Positions 1 to 6,422 of a stretch of DNA of 25,350 bases are shown piece after piece. The translations under genes were made by a program, and so were the position numbers. The notes beneath the pieces are model-generated. The model was not told where the DNA came from. It did not search any database and saw only the letters and a list, made by a program, of their open reading frames with translations. Each line of letters starts with the position of its first letter. The stretch's first letter is position 1. The stretch lies in contig JACRFO010000066.1 of NCBI GenBank assembly GCA_016217865.1, positions 1 to 25,350 on the forward strand, written 5' to 3'. The stretch comes from Candidatus Kerfeldbacteria bacterium. GTDB taxonomy: Bacteria; Patescibacteriota; Patescibacteriia; SBBC01; CAIJZX01.

Positions 1-128
1 ATCGACAGTCTAATCGGGTTTGGCGCTCGTTCTACCTTTGCCAACGACTACCTATCTCTTCCGTGAAAGAGGCGGTGACGTGCCAATAATGAGACGAAGA
101 AATGCAGTACATAGTATTCTTAGTTCAG

Positions 129-156
129 AGTATACGCTCAAAATACATCCTGTCAA
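129..156 (-). promoter_or_regulatory. Sigma70-type promoter firing leftward out of the window
   Basis: Read on the minus strand, TTGACA (151-156) and TATACT (129-134) are separated by 16 bp. Both hexamers are close to consensus. Transcription should begin near position 122 and run toward base 1. The product lies mostly outside the window; no start codon with a long ORF follows within the visible 120 bases. Confidence 0.6.
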
Positions 157-229
157 CTGTTAAAGTGAAAGTGTCTAACAAGTATCGGATCGCCTGATCG
201 ATCAAACACGAATTCGTAGAAATAAATAA

Positions 230-257
230 CCCCGTCCTTTCGGCGCGGGGCGTTTTG
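230..257 (-). terminator. Rho-independent terminator of the minus-strand cluster
   Basis: CCCCG at 230-234 pairs with CGGGG at 246-250 around a short CG-rich loop. On the minus strand the hairpin is followed by a T-rich run (TTATTTATTT, 220-229). It lies just after the stop of the 263-781 gene. The plus strand also has TTTT after the stem, so it may act in both directions. Confidence 0.7.
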
Positions 258-262
258 TACGA

Positions 263-781
263 TCACTGCTTCTTGAAGATGAACTGATATCCGACCGGCC
301 AGGGCGTCTCGATGAGGTAGTTCAGGAGGCTGACCTCATGCGAGTTGGCGCCGATGTAGAAGACGCCGATCTGCCCAGCTGATTCCGTCACCTGACCGCA
401 GATGCTGATCAGGTTCGTGCCGTGCCGGATTGCCGGGTACTGCTCGAGCAACGACTCCGTCTCCGGCCGGACACTGAAGGTCAGTTGACGGAGCAGCGCC
501 TCGACCATCGCATCGAGCATCGACGCCGGTTCGTTGAACGTCAGGCTGGTCATCGTGACCGTCGCCCGACCGGTCTGGTCGAACCGGAAGCCCAGGGCAG
601 CGTCGGCGTTGCAGACCTGGTAACGGCTGCGATCGATCCGCTGCCAGCGCGCCAGGCCGAAGTTCACTTCGACCGGCCAGTCGGGACCGAGCGTCGAACG
701 CAGCGGCTGACCAACCTGCTTGCGCATCTGACCGATGATCAGCTGCTTGAAGCGCTCTTCGAGTCCCAAGGTTTCCTCCAT
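263..781 (-). CDS. Hypothetical protein, 172 aa
   Basis: I do not recognise this protein. It looks soluble: no signal peptide and no membrane segment, a charged helical N-terminus (residues 1-25), and then alternating hydrophobic stretches typical of an alpha/beta fold, ending in a Lys-Lys-Gln tail. The open frame extends to 1174, but the ATG at 781 is chosen because AAGGAGAG lies seven bases upstream and the extension runs antiparallel-frame through the preceding gene. It is the last gene of a minus-strand group, 56 bp after the lipoprotein gene, with no obvious promoter of its own, so it is probably cotranscribed with it. Codon use is GC-rich like its two neighbours. Function unknown. Confidence 0.7.
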   Translation of the reverse strand: MEETLGLEERFKQLIIGQMRKQVGQPLRSTLGPDWPVEVNFGLARWQRIDRSRYQVCNADAALGFRFDQTGRATVTMTSLTFNEPASMLDAMVEALLRQLTFSVRPETESLLEQYPAIRHGTNLISICGQVTESAGQIGVFYIGANSHEVSLLNYLIETPWPVGYQFIFKKQ

Positions 782-837
782 GAGGAAGCTCTCCTTCTGG
801 TTGGGCGTGGACGACGACTGTGGTGTCGCGGGCCGAG

Positions 838-1416
838 CTACTTGCCCGGCGGCTTGAGGTTGAGGATCGCCAGGTCCGTCGGCCGGATCGTCAGGATCGG
901 GTAGTGGGCGAACCGGTCGATCAGCTCCTGGGGCGTCAGGTTGTCGAAGCCGTTCGGGCGGTAGGTCCGTAGGTCCATATCTCGGAAGTACCGCGCCCGA
1001 TCTGCTTCGAAGGCGAAGGCGAGGGATGGCGAGGCCGCGGTCTCGTCGATCTTGAGGCGGATGCGTTCCCACTTCAGGATCGCCAGCCCGTAGGCGCCGT
1101 TGTTCATGCGCCAGTAGCAGGCGAGTCTCGCGTCGGCCAGGCCGTGCTTGCCCGAGGTCGTGACGACGAACCACGGACCGTCGTGAACCGGCACGGCCGT
1201 GGTGTCGCCGAGCTCGCTCAAGCTGCGCAGTTCCGACGACTGGCCCGGATCGAGCTCGAGGAGCTCGTGCTCGCCTGCCAGGTAGTACTCGCCCGGCGTC
1301 AGCGGAAGCTCCGGCGTGGCGGCAGCCAGCTTCGGTTCGGCCGAACAGCCGGCCAGGATCGGCAGGAGACCGGCCAACAGCAGGCCGGTGGTGAGGTAAC
1401 GCTTCGGCATGGTCAT
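838..1416 (-). CDS. Predicted lipoprotein, 192 aa, unknown function
   Basis: The N-terminus has a basic start (Lys5, Arg6), a hydrophobic core (about 8-21) and the lipobox L-A-G-Cys with Cys24, so export and lipid anchoring at the membrane surface are predicted. The remaining ~165 residues are not recognised; they are mixed alpha/beta and contain a WRMNNGAYG stretch near 102-110. The ATG at 1416 is chosen over the longer frame (to 1536) because GGGAG lies about ten bases upstream and the extension would cover the promoter at 1508-1536. Glutamate codons are nearly all GAG, unlike housekeeping genes in this window. It has its own consensus promoter and is followed by the 172-aa gene. Confidence 0.75.
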   Translation of the reverse strand: MTMPKRYLTTGLLLAGLLPILAGCSAEPKLAAATPELPLTPGEYYLAGEHELLELDPGQSSELRSLSELGDTTAVPVHDGPWFVVTTSGKHGLADARLACYWRMNNGAYGLAILKWERIRLKIDETAASPSLAFAFEADRARYFRDMDLRTYRPNGFDNLTPQELIDRFAHYPILTIRPTDLAILNLKPPGK

Positions 1417-1507
1417 GGTTCGGTGTCTCCCGTGTGTTTGACCGCGGTGGAGTACAGCGTGGACAAACTCCGAGAAACGCCCGAACCGGTGTAAGGAACG
1501 ACCGGCT

Positions 1508-1536
1508 ATGCTACCAGAAAAACTTTGTCTTGTCAA
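1508..1536 (-). promoter_or_regulatory. Consensus sigma70-type promoter of the lipoprotein gene
   Basis: On the minus strand, TTGACA (1531-1536), a 17-bp spacer and TAGCAT (1508-1513) point to the lipoprotein gene at 1416, leaving a leader of roughly 85 bases. The plus-strand 12-mer TTGTCAAGGCAG (1530-1541) covering the -35 recurs at the promoter of the upstream gene (3527-3538), suggesting shared control. Confidence 0.75.
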
Positions 1537-1547
1537 GGCAGGACGGA

Positions 1548-1583
1548 TAAAAATGAACCCCGGTACGCAAGCGTATCGGGGTT
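1548..1583 (-). terminator. Terminator after the 599-aa membrane protein gene
   Basis: AACCCCG (1556-1562) and CGGGGTT (1577-1583) are the outer arms of a stem of about 11 bp, with one wobble, around a GCAAGC turn. On the minus strand it is followed by ATTTTTA (1548-1554). It separates the 1596-3395 gene from the promoter at 1508-1536. Confidence 0.75.
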
Positions 1584-1595
1584 AGGTGCAACTGG

Positions 1596-3395
1596 CTACG
1601 GGGCCATCGCGAAACCGTACTGGACCTTACCGGTGATCGCGGTTCCAGCCACACCATCGGTCTGGCCGAGGTGGATGACGGCGCGGCTGTGCGGATCGAG
1701 CTTGCGCTCGAGGCTGACCTGCCAGCGGTCGTGTTCGAGGTGGACTCCACCCCGGTACACGCCGCGCTGGTAGACGATATCCGTACTGGCCGCGGCCGAG
1801 CGCCGGTCGAGGTTCTCGACGACCATCTCCCGCAGCAGCAGCCCGAGCCAGGAGGCCTCGAACTGGCCGAAGCGGAAGTGCTGGGAACCCGAGTGAATCC
1901 CGCCGAAGACCTTCAGCGGCCCGGTCCGCGCCTTGGCGAACAGATTGACGTCCGTCCGCTGCGGTGTGGTACCGGACTGGGCCGAAGCGACGAGCGATGC
2001 CCGGGTGGTGGTGGCATGCAGCGCCACACCATCTCCAGCGGCCGCCGGGAAGTGACTCCCGAGACTGCTGGCCGGGAAGAGGCCGTTGTCCGGACCGGGC
2101 AGCGAGTAGCCGACCGGCGTCCAGATTCGACCCGCTTCGAGGCCGAGCTGATCGTTCACCGCGACCGTCGCGCTGGCTTGCATGACGGTTGGTTGCTTCA
2201 GGTCGACCCAGGCGTCACCGGTGACGCGGCCGTTCTGCATCGTGATGATGCCCCACAGGGTCCCGAGGTTGAAGCCGCGGTCGCCGTTGTAGGTCATCAC
2301 CCCGAAAGCCCGTCCGCTGACATCGCGTCGCCGCGACGTCCGCGTCGTATCGATCTGGGTGGTGTCGGTGCCGCCGTTGACCCGCGCCACGTTGGCGTAG
2401 GCTTGGACGACTCCGATCATCAGGCTCATCGGTCCCGCTGTCATGGCCAGGATCCACGAAGCCAGGATGGCACTGCGCGAGTTGACCCGAATGAGCTCCG
2501 GGTAGTTCTGGATCTCGAGCAGCGCTGACTGGACATCGCGGGCCTTGCGCATCTGGATGAGCCGCTGGGCCGCCAGCCACTCCTGGCTGGGTTCGGCCTG
2601 ATGCTCCTCCCGATAGGCCCGGGTCAGAGCCTTCAACCGGCGTTCGATGATGCCCGGTTGTCCGACGTACGTCCACAGCCCGACCGGCCAGAACACCATG
2701 GCGCTGACCGGCCACCACGGACGTTCCACGAGCTCCGCCCAGAGCGACTCGCGTCGCAACCGGAAGGAGAGGAGGATCGTCAGGAAGGCCGGAACCATGG
2801 CGAGGAGCCAGCCATCGACGCCCCGCTTCGTGACGCTCCGCCAGTTGATCTTCAGCGGCGGCGTCGGGTCGGGAGGCAGGAACGACGGCCAAGGATCCTT
2901 GCCGCCATGCCGTTCGCGGTAGGTATTGACCGCGTTGAACGAGTTGCGTTCCAGGCCCAGGCCAGTGGCTTCACTGGGCGTGCTCAACTGGAACGTGCTC
3001 TTCGACAGCTCTCGTGCATATTCGACGAGCTGTCCGAGCTGCATGACGCGCGGATCGACCGGCCGGCTCGGCGTGACACCAGGCGTGTAGCCGCCGAACT
3101 TCTGCAGCGCATCGCCCAGGCCGATCAGCCGACTGTAATCCTCGCCGAACTGTTCGGTCGAGTACTGCCGGCCGGCCGTGCGCGTGTGCTCGATGACCGA
3201 CAGGGCCAGCTGCTGACCCTGGGCGATCTCGGCATCGCTCAAGTGGATGCGGTACTGCATGTCCGCCTGCATCAAGCCCTGCGGCCAAGCGATGCAGTTG
3301 AACAGCACGAACGCGAACGTCGCCACGGTCAGGAATCGCATCAGCGAAATCCTGAAGGGCTGTTCGTCCCGCGGGTAACGGCGGTGGTAGTCCAC
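1596..3395 (-). CDS. Large membrane protein with beta-rich C-terminal half, 599 aa, unknown
   Basis: Not recognised. Likely membrane segments lie at about 20-37, 195-212, 227-245 and 309-335. Residues 40-190 form a mostly helical, probably extracytoplasmic domain with a Pro-rich end (171-181). After a Thr-rich linker (343-354) the last ~240 residues are short alternating polar/hydrophobic strands separated by turns (Gly, Asn, Asp), resembling porin or other beta-barrel/beta-sandwich sequence, and ending in a Tyr-Gly-Phe stretch. A membrane-embedded helical part fused to a barrel-like part would be odd for a single-membrane cell; the similarity is in pattern only. The GTG at 3395 has GAAGGAG six bases upstream; Met19 is the alternative start. 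A consensus promoter and a terminator frame it as a single-gene unit. Confidence 0.7.
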   Translation of the reverse strand: MDYHRRYPRDEQPFRISLMRFLTVATFAFVLFNCIAWPQGLMQADMQYRIHLSDAEIAQGQQLALSVIEHTRTAGRQYSTEQFGEDYSRLIGLGDALQKFGGYTPGVTPSRPVDPRVMQLGQLVEYARELSKSTFQLSTPSEATGLGLERNSFNAVNTYRERHGGKDPWPSFLPPDPTPPLKINWRSVTKRGVDGWLLAMVPAFLTILLSFRLRRESLWAELVERPWWPVSAMVFWPVGLWTYVGQPGIIERRLKALTRAYREEHQAEPSQEWLAAQRLIQMRKARDVQSALLEIQNYPELIRVNSRSAILASWILAMTAGPMSLMIGVVQAYANVARVNGGTDTTQIDTTRTSRRRDVSGRAFGVMTYNGDRGFNLGTLWGIITMQNGRVTGDAWVDLKQPTVMQASATVAVNDQLGLEAGRIWTPVGYSLPGPDNGLFPASSLGSHFPAAAGDGVALHATTTRASLVASAQSGTTPQRTDVNLFAKARTGPLKVFGGIHSGSQHFRFGQFEASWLGLLLREMVVENLDRRSAAASTDIVYQRGVYRGGVHLEHDRWQVSLERKLDPHSRAVIHLGQTDGVAGTAITGKVQYGFAMAP

Positions 3396-3504
3396 GTCTT
3401 ACTCCTTCGGTGGGGGTGGTTGTGGCAACGAACTCCGGAGATCTATAGACAACACATACGGCGTGTTTTGAAAAGAACACAGCAGTCCATTTTTTGGACC
3501 GCCG

Positions 3505-3533
3505 ATTGTAGCAAAAAAGCACCACTTTGTCAA
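3505..3533 (-). promoter_or_regulatory. Consensus promoter of the 599-aa membrane protein gene
   Basis: On the minus strand, TTGACA (3528-3533), a 17-bp spacer and TACAAT (3505-3510). The predicted transcript starts near 3498, giving a leader of about 100 bases. The -35 sits in the same 12-mer found at the lipoprotein promoter. Confidence 0.8.
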
Positions 3534-3620
3534 GGCAGCGTCAGTCAACTAGTGCCGTAGTGATGACGATCAACATGACAATGACGTCGAGGCGGCGACC
3601 CTCTAGGAGATGCGTTAACA

Positions 3621-3649
3621 TTGACGTTTGACGTATTTTTTGCTATCAT
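3621..3649 (+). promoter_or_regulatory. Promoter of the 3727-4642 gene pair
   Basis: TTGACG (3621-3626), 17 bp and TATCAT (3644-3649), with TGC directly before the -10, an extended -10 arrangement. The transcript would start near 3656 and carry a leader of about 70 bases containing the hairpin at 3687-3701. Confidence 0.7.
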
Positions 3650-3682
3650 AAGGTAAGTGATTCACGCACAAGTGCAATTCAA

Positions 3683-3714
3683 TTGACCCGGAGGAACCGG
3701 GATTTTTATATACT
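3683..3714 (+). promoter_or_regulatory. Leader hairpin with T run; possible second promoter
   Basis: CCCGG (3687-3691) and CCGGG (3697-3701) form a five-pair hairpin with loop AGGAA, followed by ATTTTTATA. This looks like a small intrinsic terminator or attenuator inside the leader. The same stretch contains TTGACC (3683-3688) and TATATACT (3707-3714), which could be a promoter with a 5-6 base leader before the ATG at 3727, but the spacing (18-20 bp) is poor. Confidence 0.4.
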
Positions 3715-3726
3715 CGCTCGCTGCAT

Positions 3727-4452
3727 ATGGACAATGTTGAACAACAGGGCGTTCCAGAGAGTGCCCGGTCATGGGAAGCACCAACCGAGGAACTAGCCGA
3801 CGCTAGCCCAGAGGCGCTTGAGGCGCGCGAAAATGAATTGCGAGGCGAGATCGCGGAAGGCGTTGAAGAATTGAGCACCAACGTCGAACAGATTGAAACG
3901 CTGGCGACCGATCCGGAAGCCACCCCGACGATGCGGGAACGGTTGCTCGCTTCAATCGACAGGATCGCCAACCGTGTCCAACAGCGATTCGTTAAACAAC
4001 TCGGCGGATCTGCTGCCCTGGGCGGTGTCTTAGGATTACAAGAGTACCTGATGAACAGCGGAAATAGTCCGATCATGCAGGGTTCGTTGATCAGTCGGAC
4101 AAACGAAGTTGCATTGGCCGCTGTCGCAGCCTACGCGAGTATAAAAGGACTTCAGTTCGTCGGTCACAAGTTGAAGGAACTCGGCGCACGCCACGCCCTC
4201 GACAAAGGAACAGTCGGCAGCGCCAGTGACGTCGCGTCGTATATCTCAAACGAAAGATACGATCTCGATATGCAAGAGGAACCCCTATCGTCCATTCGTG
4301 ACACAGCGGCTCTGTTTAAGGACAGCCTCCGGATCTTTGATGAAGAGAACGTCTATCCAAAAGAGTACCTCGGTGAAAAGGAGCAAAACGCTCGGTGGAA
4401 GAAGGCAATCAAGCGTCTCGGAAGTGAAGCGAGTGAACTGTTAGCGAGTTAG
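3727..4452 (+). CDS. Hypothetical acidic helical protein, 241 aa
   Basis: Not recognised. The first ~85 residues are acidic and Glu-rich with heptad-like helices, suggesting a coiled coil (about 25-80). A central stretch of Gly/Ala-rich weakly hydrophobic sequence (about 97-155) could pack as helices or graze a membrane but is not a clear transmembrane segment. The C-terminal ~80 residues are charged. No signal peptide is seen. No SD precedes the ATG. The 56-aa gene follows after 19 bp and both end at a shared terminator, so they form a two-gene unit. Codon use is less GC-rich than the minus-strand cluster. Cytoplasmic location is likely; function is unknown. Confidence 0.7.
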   Translation: MDNVEQQGVPESARSWEAPTEELADASPEALEARENELRGEIAEGVEELSTNVEQIETLATDPEATPTMRERLLASIDRIANRVQQRFVKQLGGSAALGGVLGLQEYLMNSGNSPIMQGSLISRTNEVALAAVAAYASIKGLQFVGHKLKELGARHALDKGTVGSASDVASYISNERYDLDMQEEPLSSIRDTAALFKDSLRIFDEENVYPKEYLGEKEQNARWKKAIKRLGSEASELLAS

Positions 4453-4471
4453 AACCACTTTGACTACAACC

Positions 4472-4642
4472 ATGACGAAAGAAGAACTCCTAGCGAAACT
4501 CAAAGCGATTGACGCGACACTCTCACCAACGGAGCGTGTGAAGATGTTGGCTGGACTCAATGAGATACTGAAAGATGCAAACCGCGACCTCAAGGATGTC
4601 TACGCTAAAGCCAAAGCCGACCTCGACGCCGCGAAGTCCTAA
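4472..4642 (+). CDS. Small helical hypothetical protein, 56 aa
   Basis: A short, highly charged, Lys/Ala/Leu-rich protein that reads as two amphipathic helices (about 2-15 and 20-54), with no signal peptide or membrane segment. The frame opens at a TTG at 4460, but the ATG at 4472 is preferred; neither has an SD. It starts 19 bp after the 241-aa gene and is followed by a strong hairpin terminator. Its fixed position and clean helical pattern support a real gene. A partner role for the coiled-coil upstream protein is only a guess. Confidence 0.6.
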   Translation: MTKEELLAKLKAIDATLSPTERVKMLAGLNEILKDANRDLKDVYAKAKADLDAAKS

Positions 4643-4651
4643 CCGTCATTC

Positions 4652-4691
4652 AACCACCCAGCCCACCGCTGACCGGTGGGTGGTTTATTTT
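4652..4691 (+). terminator. Rho-independent terminator between convergent genes
   Basis: AACCACCC (4652-4659) pairs with GGGTGGTT (4678-4685), with further CCCACC/GGTGGG pairing possible inside, followed by TTTATTTT (4684-4691). It ends the plus-strand pair and abuts the stop codon of the convergent minus-strand gene; on that strand the T run is weaker. Confidence 0.8.
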
Positions 4692-6367
4692 CAACGAAGG
4701 TCAGACACTGGTGCCGGTGCAGTCAGGTCAGTCGAAGTGAACAGGATGACCGCTTCGCCGCTCCGAATCGAAACCGACGTCATGTTTGCCGACAGCGTCC
4801 CATCCGGCTTGAGCATCCGCATCGGCACCGCCAGGGGAATCGTGACCGCCGTCGCATCACCGTAGTCGTTACAGTTGTGCCCATCTTTCACGCGCCCAAG
4901 AATGCGCGCGTGTTCATACCAACGGCTGAACACTTTGTACCCTTGGCTGTCACAGGCGAGCGCACCTTGCGCGGCAATGGTGACCGGCTCAATCGGTTGC
5001 CCGACATTCTGTTCGTAGGCCGGTAACCACTCGGTGAAAAAGTCGAGCGGGTTTGGATCGTTTGGTTTAATGCAGAGGTTCGAATCGAAGTACACTTTGC
5101 CCGGATCGCCAACGGCTTCTTTCGCGAGATAGTATGAGGCCAGGCTCCACATCTGGTAGCGTAACTTTGGCGATGTGTAGTTACCAGCAGTGTAGCCTGC
5201 TGGGCCGTCATCGCACCAAGATCCAGCCAGGTCGACGGTGCCGCCAGCTTGGGTCATTTGCTGGATGCCGTTGAGCATCGCTTGGTACCGACTCGCACCG
5301 AGGATGCCGTTCGAGTTAGCCCGATTGATGTGTTCGGTCATGGCTCCACGCATCGCCAGGCCGTTATTCAAAGCTAGCGGGTCGGAAAAGTATTCGGCGG
5401 TGTTGATGTGGGCGAATTTTCCGGCTGCTGCCAGGCGCGTTTGGAGATAGGTGAGCCAGGTCGAGAGATCGGTGGTGTACTGGGTATCGAGCGATGATGG
5501 GGTTACCCCGTCATACGGGCTCGGGCGGAGCCCGTTGTACTCGCGGATACCGCCGCCGGAGAGGATGCGCGTTTGGTTACCAATCCCGAGCTGCGTCGAA
5601 AAACCCGGCCCATGCTCATCGATGAACAGACCGTCGATTACGTTCGCTTGTCCGGCGCTGTTGGTCTGCAATTCCTGGACGAACCGATCTGCGGTGGCTT
5701 GCTGCCAAGTGACGTTGGCCGGGTTTGATACCCAGCGCTTCTGGGTCCAGATGAAGAGCTGGAGCCGGCAGTTGGCGGACAAGGGTTGCGGTTCAGGACA
5801 ACCCGGGATGGTGATGGTTTCAATCGTGACGCCATTAAGGTCGCGGAATTCGACCTGGGTGTCTTCGCTGACGTGCAGGTACTGATCTTCCGGGAGAGCA
5901 GTGAAGAGTGGATGCGGGGTGTTGACGGCTTGGTTGCAGTTCGCTCGCTGGCACATCGTTAAGTCGTAGTCGTACCCGAAAGTCTTGAGCGTCGGGTTGA
6001 GCCCGTGGAGGTAGGTGGAGAGGGTATCGGCGGCTTGATACGTACTGTTATCCATCGATGTTTCCATCACATCAACGTGGCGGACGAGCCAAGCGTAGGC
6101 AGCGTTCCGCGTCGTGAGGTTAGGAATTCCCCGGGCGGCTCTAGCGAAATCGAGAACGTTGAGGTGCGACCAGTGCGGTGAATTCGTCTGATAGTTCGAC
6201 GGCGGAGTCGACTGGGCCACGGCCGGAGCGGACGACCACGCCGATGGGACCAAGAGGCCGACCATGAATAACCCCAACACCACGACGGCCGATGACCCGA
6301 GGGTTGAGGGCTTGGCAGAGTCGTGGCCAGTGCGAGTCTGGTGACGGGTTCGTGGACGGTGTGCCAT
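4691..6367 (-). CDS. Secreted putative glycoside hydrolase-like protein, 558 aa
   Basis: Predicted to be exported: a basic N-terminus, a hydrophobic segment at about 26-45 and an Ala-Val-Ala cleavage site at 49-51, then a Thr/Pro/Ser-rich start of the mature chain. The body resembles hypothetical TIM-barrel glycosidase families (GHL-type, such as GHL15): an aromatic-rich IWTQKRW stretch, then an IDGLFIDEHG motif with Asp250 and Glu251 after a beta strand, and later an AMTEHINR motif. In such families the acidic residues at strand ends are catalytic; here this is inference. Several Cys (the pairs around 138/144 and 190/199) could form disulfides. The substrate is unknown. The ATG lies six bases after an extended -10, so the mRNA is probably leaderless. 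It is a single-gene unit, convergent with 3727-4642. Confidence 0.65.
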   Translation of the reverse strand: MAHRPRTRHQTRTGHDSAKPSTLGSSAVVVLGLFMVGLLVPSAWSSAPAVAQSTPPSNYQTNSPHWSHLNVLDFARAARGIPNLTTRNAAYAWLVRHVDVMETSMDNSTYQAADTLSTYLHGLNPTLKTFGYDYDLTMCQRANCNQAVNTPHPLFTALPEDQYLHVSEDTQVEFRDLNGVTIETITIPGCPEPQPLSANCRLQLFIWTQKRWVSNPANVTWQQATADRFVQELQTNSAGQANVIDGLFIDEHGPGFSTQLGIGNQTRILSGGGIREYNGLRPSPYDGVTPSSLDTQYTTDLSTWLTYLQTRLAAAGKFAHINTAEYFSDPLALNNGLAMRGAMTEHINRANSNGILGASRYQAMLNGIQQMTQAGGTVDLAGSWCDDGPAGYTAGNYTSPKLRYQMWSLASYYLAKEAVGDPGKVYFDSNLCIKPNDPNPLDFFTEWLPAYEQNVGQPIEPVTIAAQGALACDSQGYKVFSRWYEHARILGRVKDGHNCNDYGDATAVTIPLAVPMRMLKPDGTLSANMTSVSIRSGEAVILFTSTDLTAPAPVSDLR

Positions 6368-6373
6368 GCCTGT

Positions 6374-6382
6374 AGGATAGCA
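6374..6382 (-). promoter_or_regulatory. Extended -10 promoter, leaderless, for the secreted hydrolase
   Basis: On the minus strand TGC-TATCCT (6374-6382) is followed by exactly six bases and then the ATG at 6367. Starting at the usual distance from a -10, transcription would begin at or next to the A of ATG, leaving no leader. No good -35 is seen, which fits an extended -10 promoter. Confidence 0.6.
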
Positions 6383-6401
6383 TAAAAATACGGTCTCGGC
6401 C

Positions 6402-6416
6402 GTTATTTGCTATACT
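6402..6416 (+). promoter_or_regulatory. Extended -10 promoter, leaderless, for the ion-transport operon
   Basis: TGC-TATACT (6408-6416) is followed by six bases and the GTG start at 6423, so the transcript should begin at or beside the start codon. There is no consensus -35. The 15-mer GTTATTTGCTATACT (6402-6416) is repeated exactly at 19314-19328 upstream of another gene. Confidence 0.65.
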
Positions 6417-6422
6417 CTACGG

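Larger units (their letters stand above)
1..262. other. Intergenic left edge, no supported gene
   Basis: No convincing coding region is seen. The plus strand has only a 21-codon open stretch running in from the window edge to a TGA at 64-66, and the minus strand only a 26-codon ORF. The stretch holds a strong leftward promoter (129-156) and a bidirectional terminator (230-257). Downstream of the leftward promoter, positions 55-71 can form a CTCTT/AAGAG hairpin and 14-42 a second short one, so the start of a structured RNA or an untranslated leader is possible, but I do not recognise a family. Confidence 0.5.
3396..3726. other. 331-bp intergenic region with divergent promoters
   Basis: No gene is supported. 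It holds the minus-strand promoter at 3505-3533, the plus-strand promoter at 3621-3649, a hairpin followed by a T run at 3687-3707 and a possible second plus-strand -10 at 3709-3714. The longer plus-strand frame that crosses 3396-3560 is the antisense of the membrane protein gene. Confidence 0.6.

Noticed and set aside
1..66. 3' end of a plus-strand gene at the window edge
   Set aside because: Only 21 codons are open in this frame, with no recognisable sequence, and a leftward promoter follows shortly downstream; chance cannot be excluded.
782..1174. N-terminal extension of the 263-781 gene
   Set aside because: The extension is Arg/Pro-rich and out of frame through the lipoprotein gene; an AAGGAGAG SD marks the ATG at 781.
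1671..2528. 285-aa plus-strand ORF
   Set aside because: Also antisense of the 599-aa gene; Arg/Asp/Val-rich low-information sequence and no start signals.
2601..3560. 319-aa plus-strand ORF opposite the 599-aa membrane protein gene
   Set aside because: It is rich in Arg, Asp, Pro and Gln without hydrophobic pattern, as expected for the antisense of a GC-rich gene. The minus-strand frame has promoter, SD, membrane helices and terminator.
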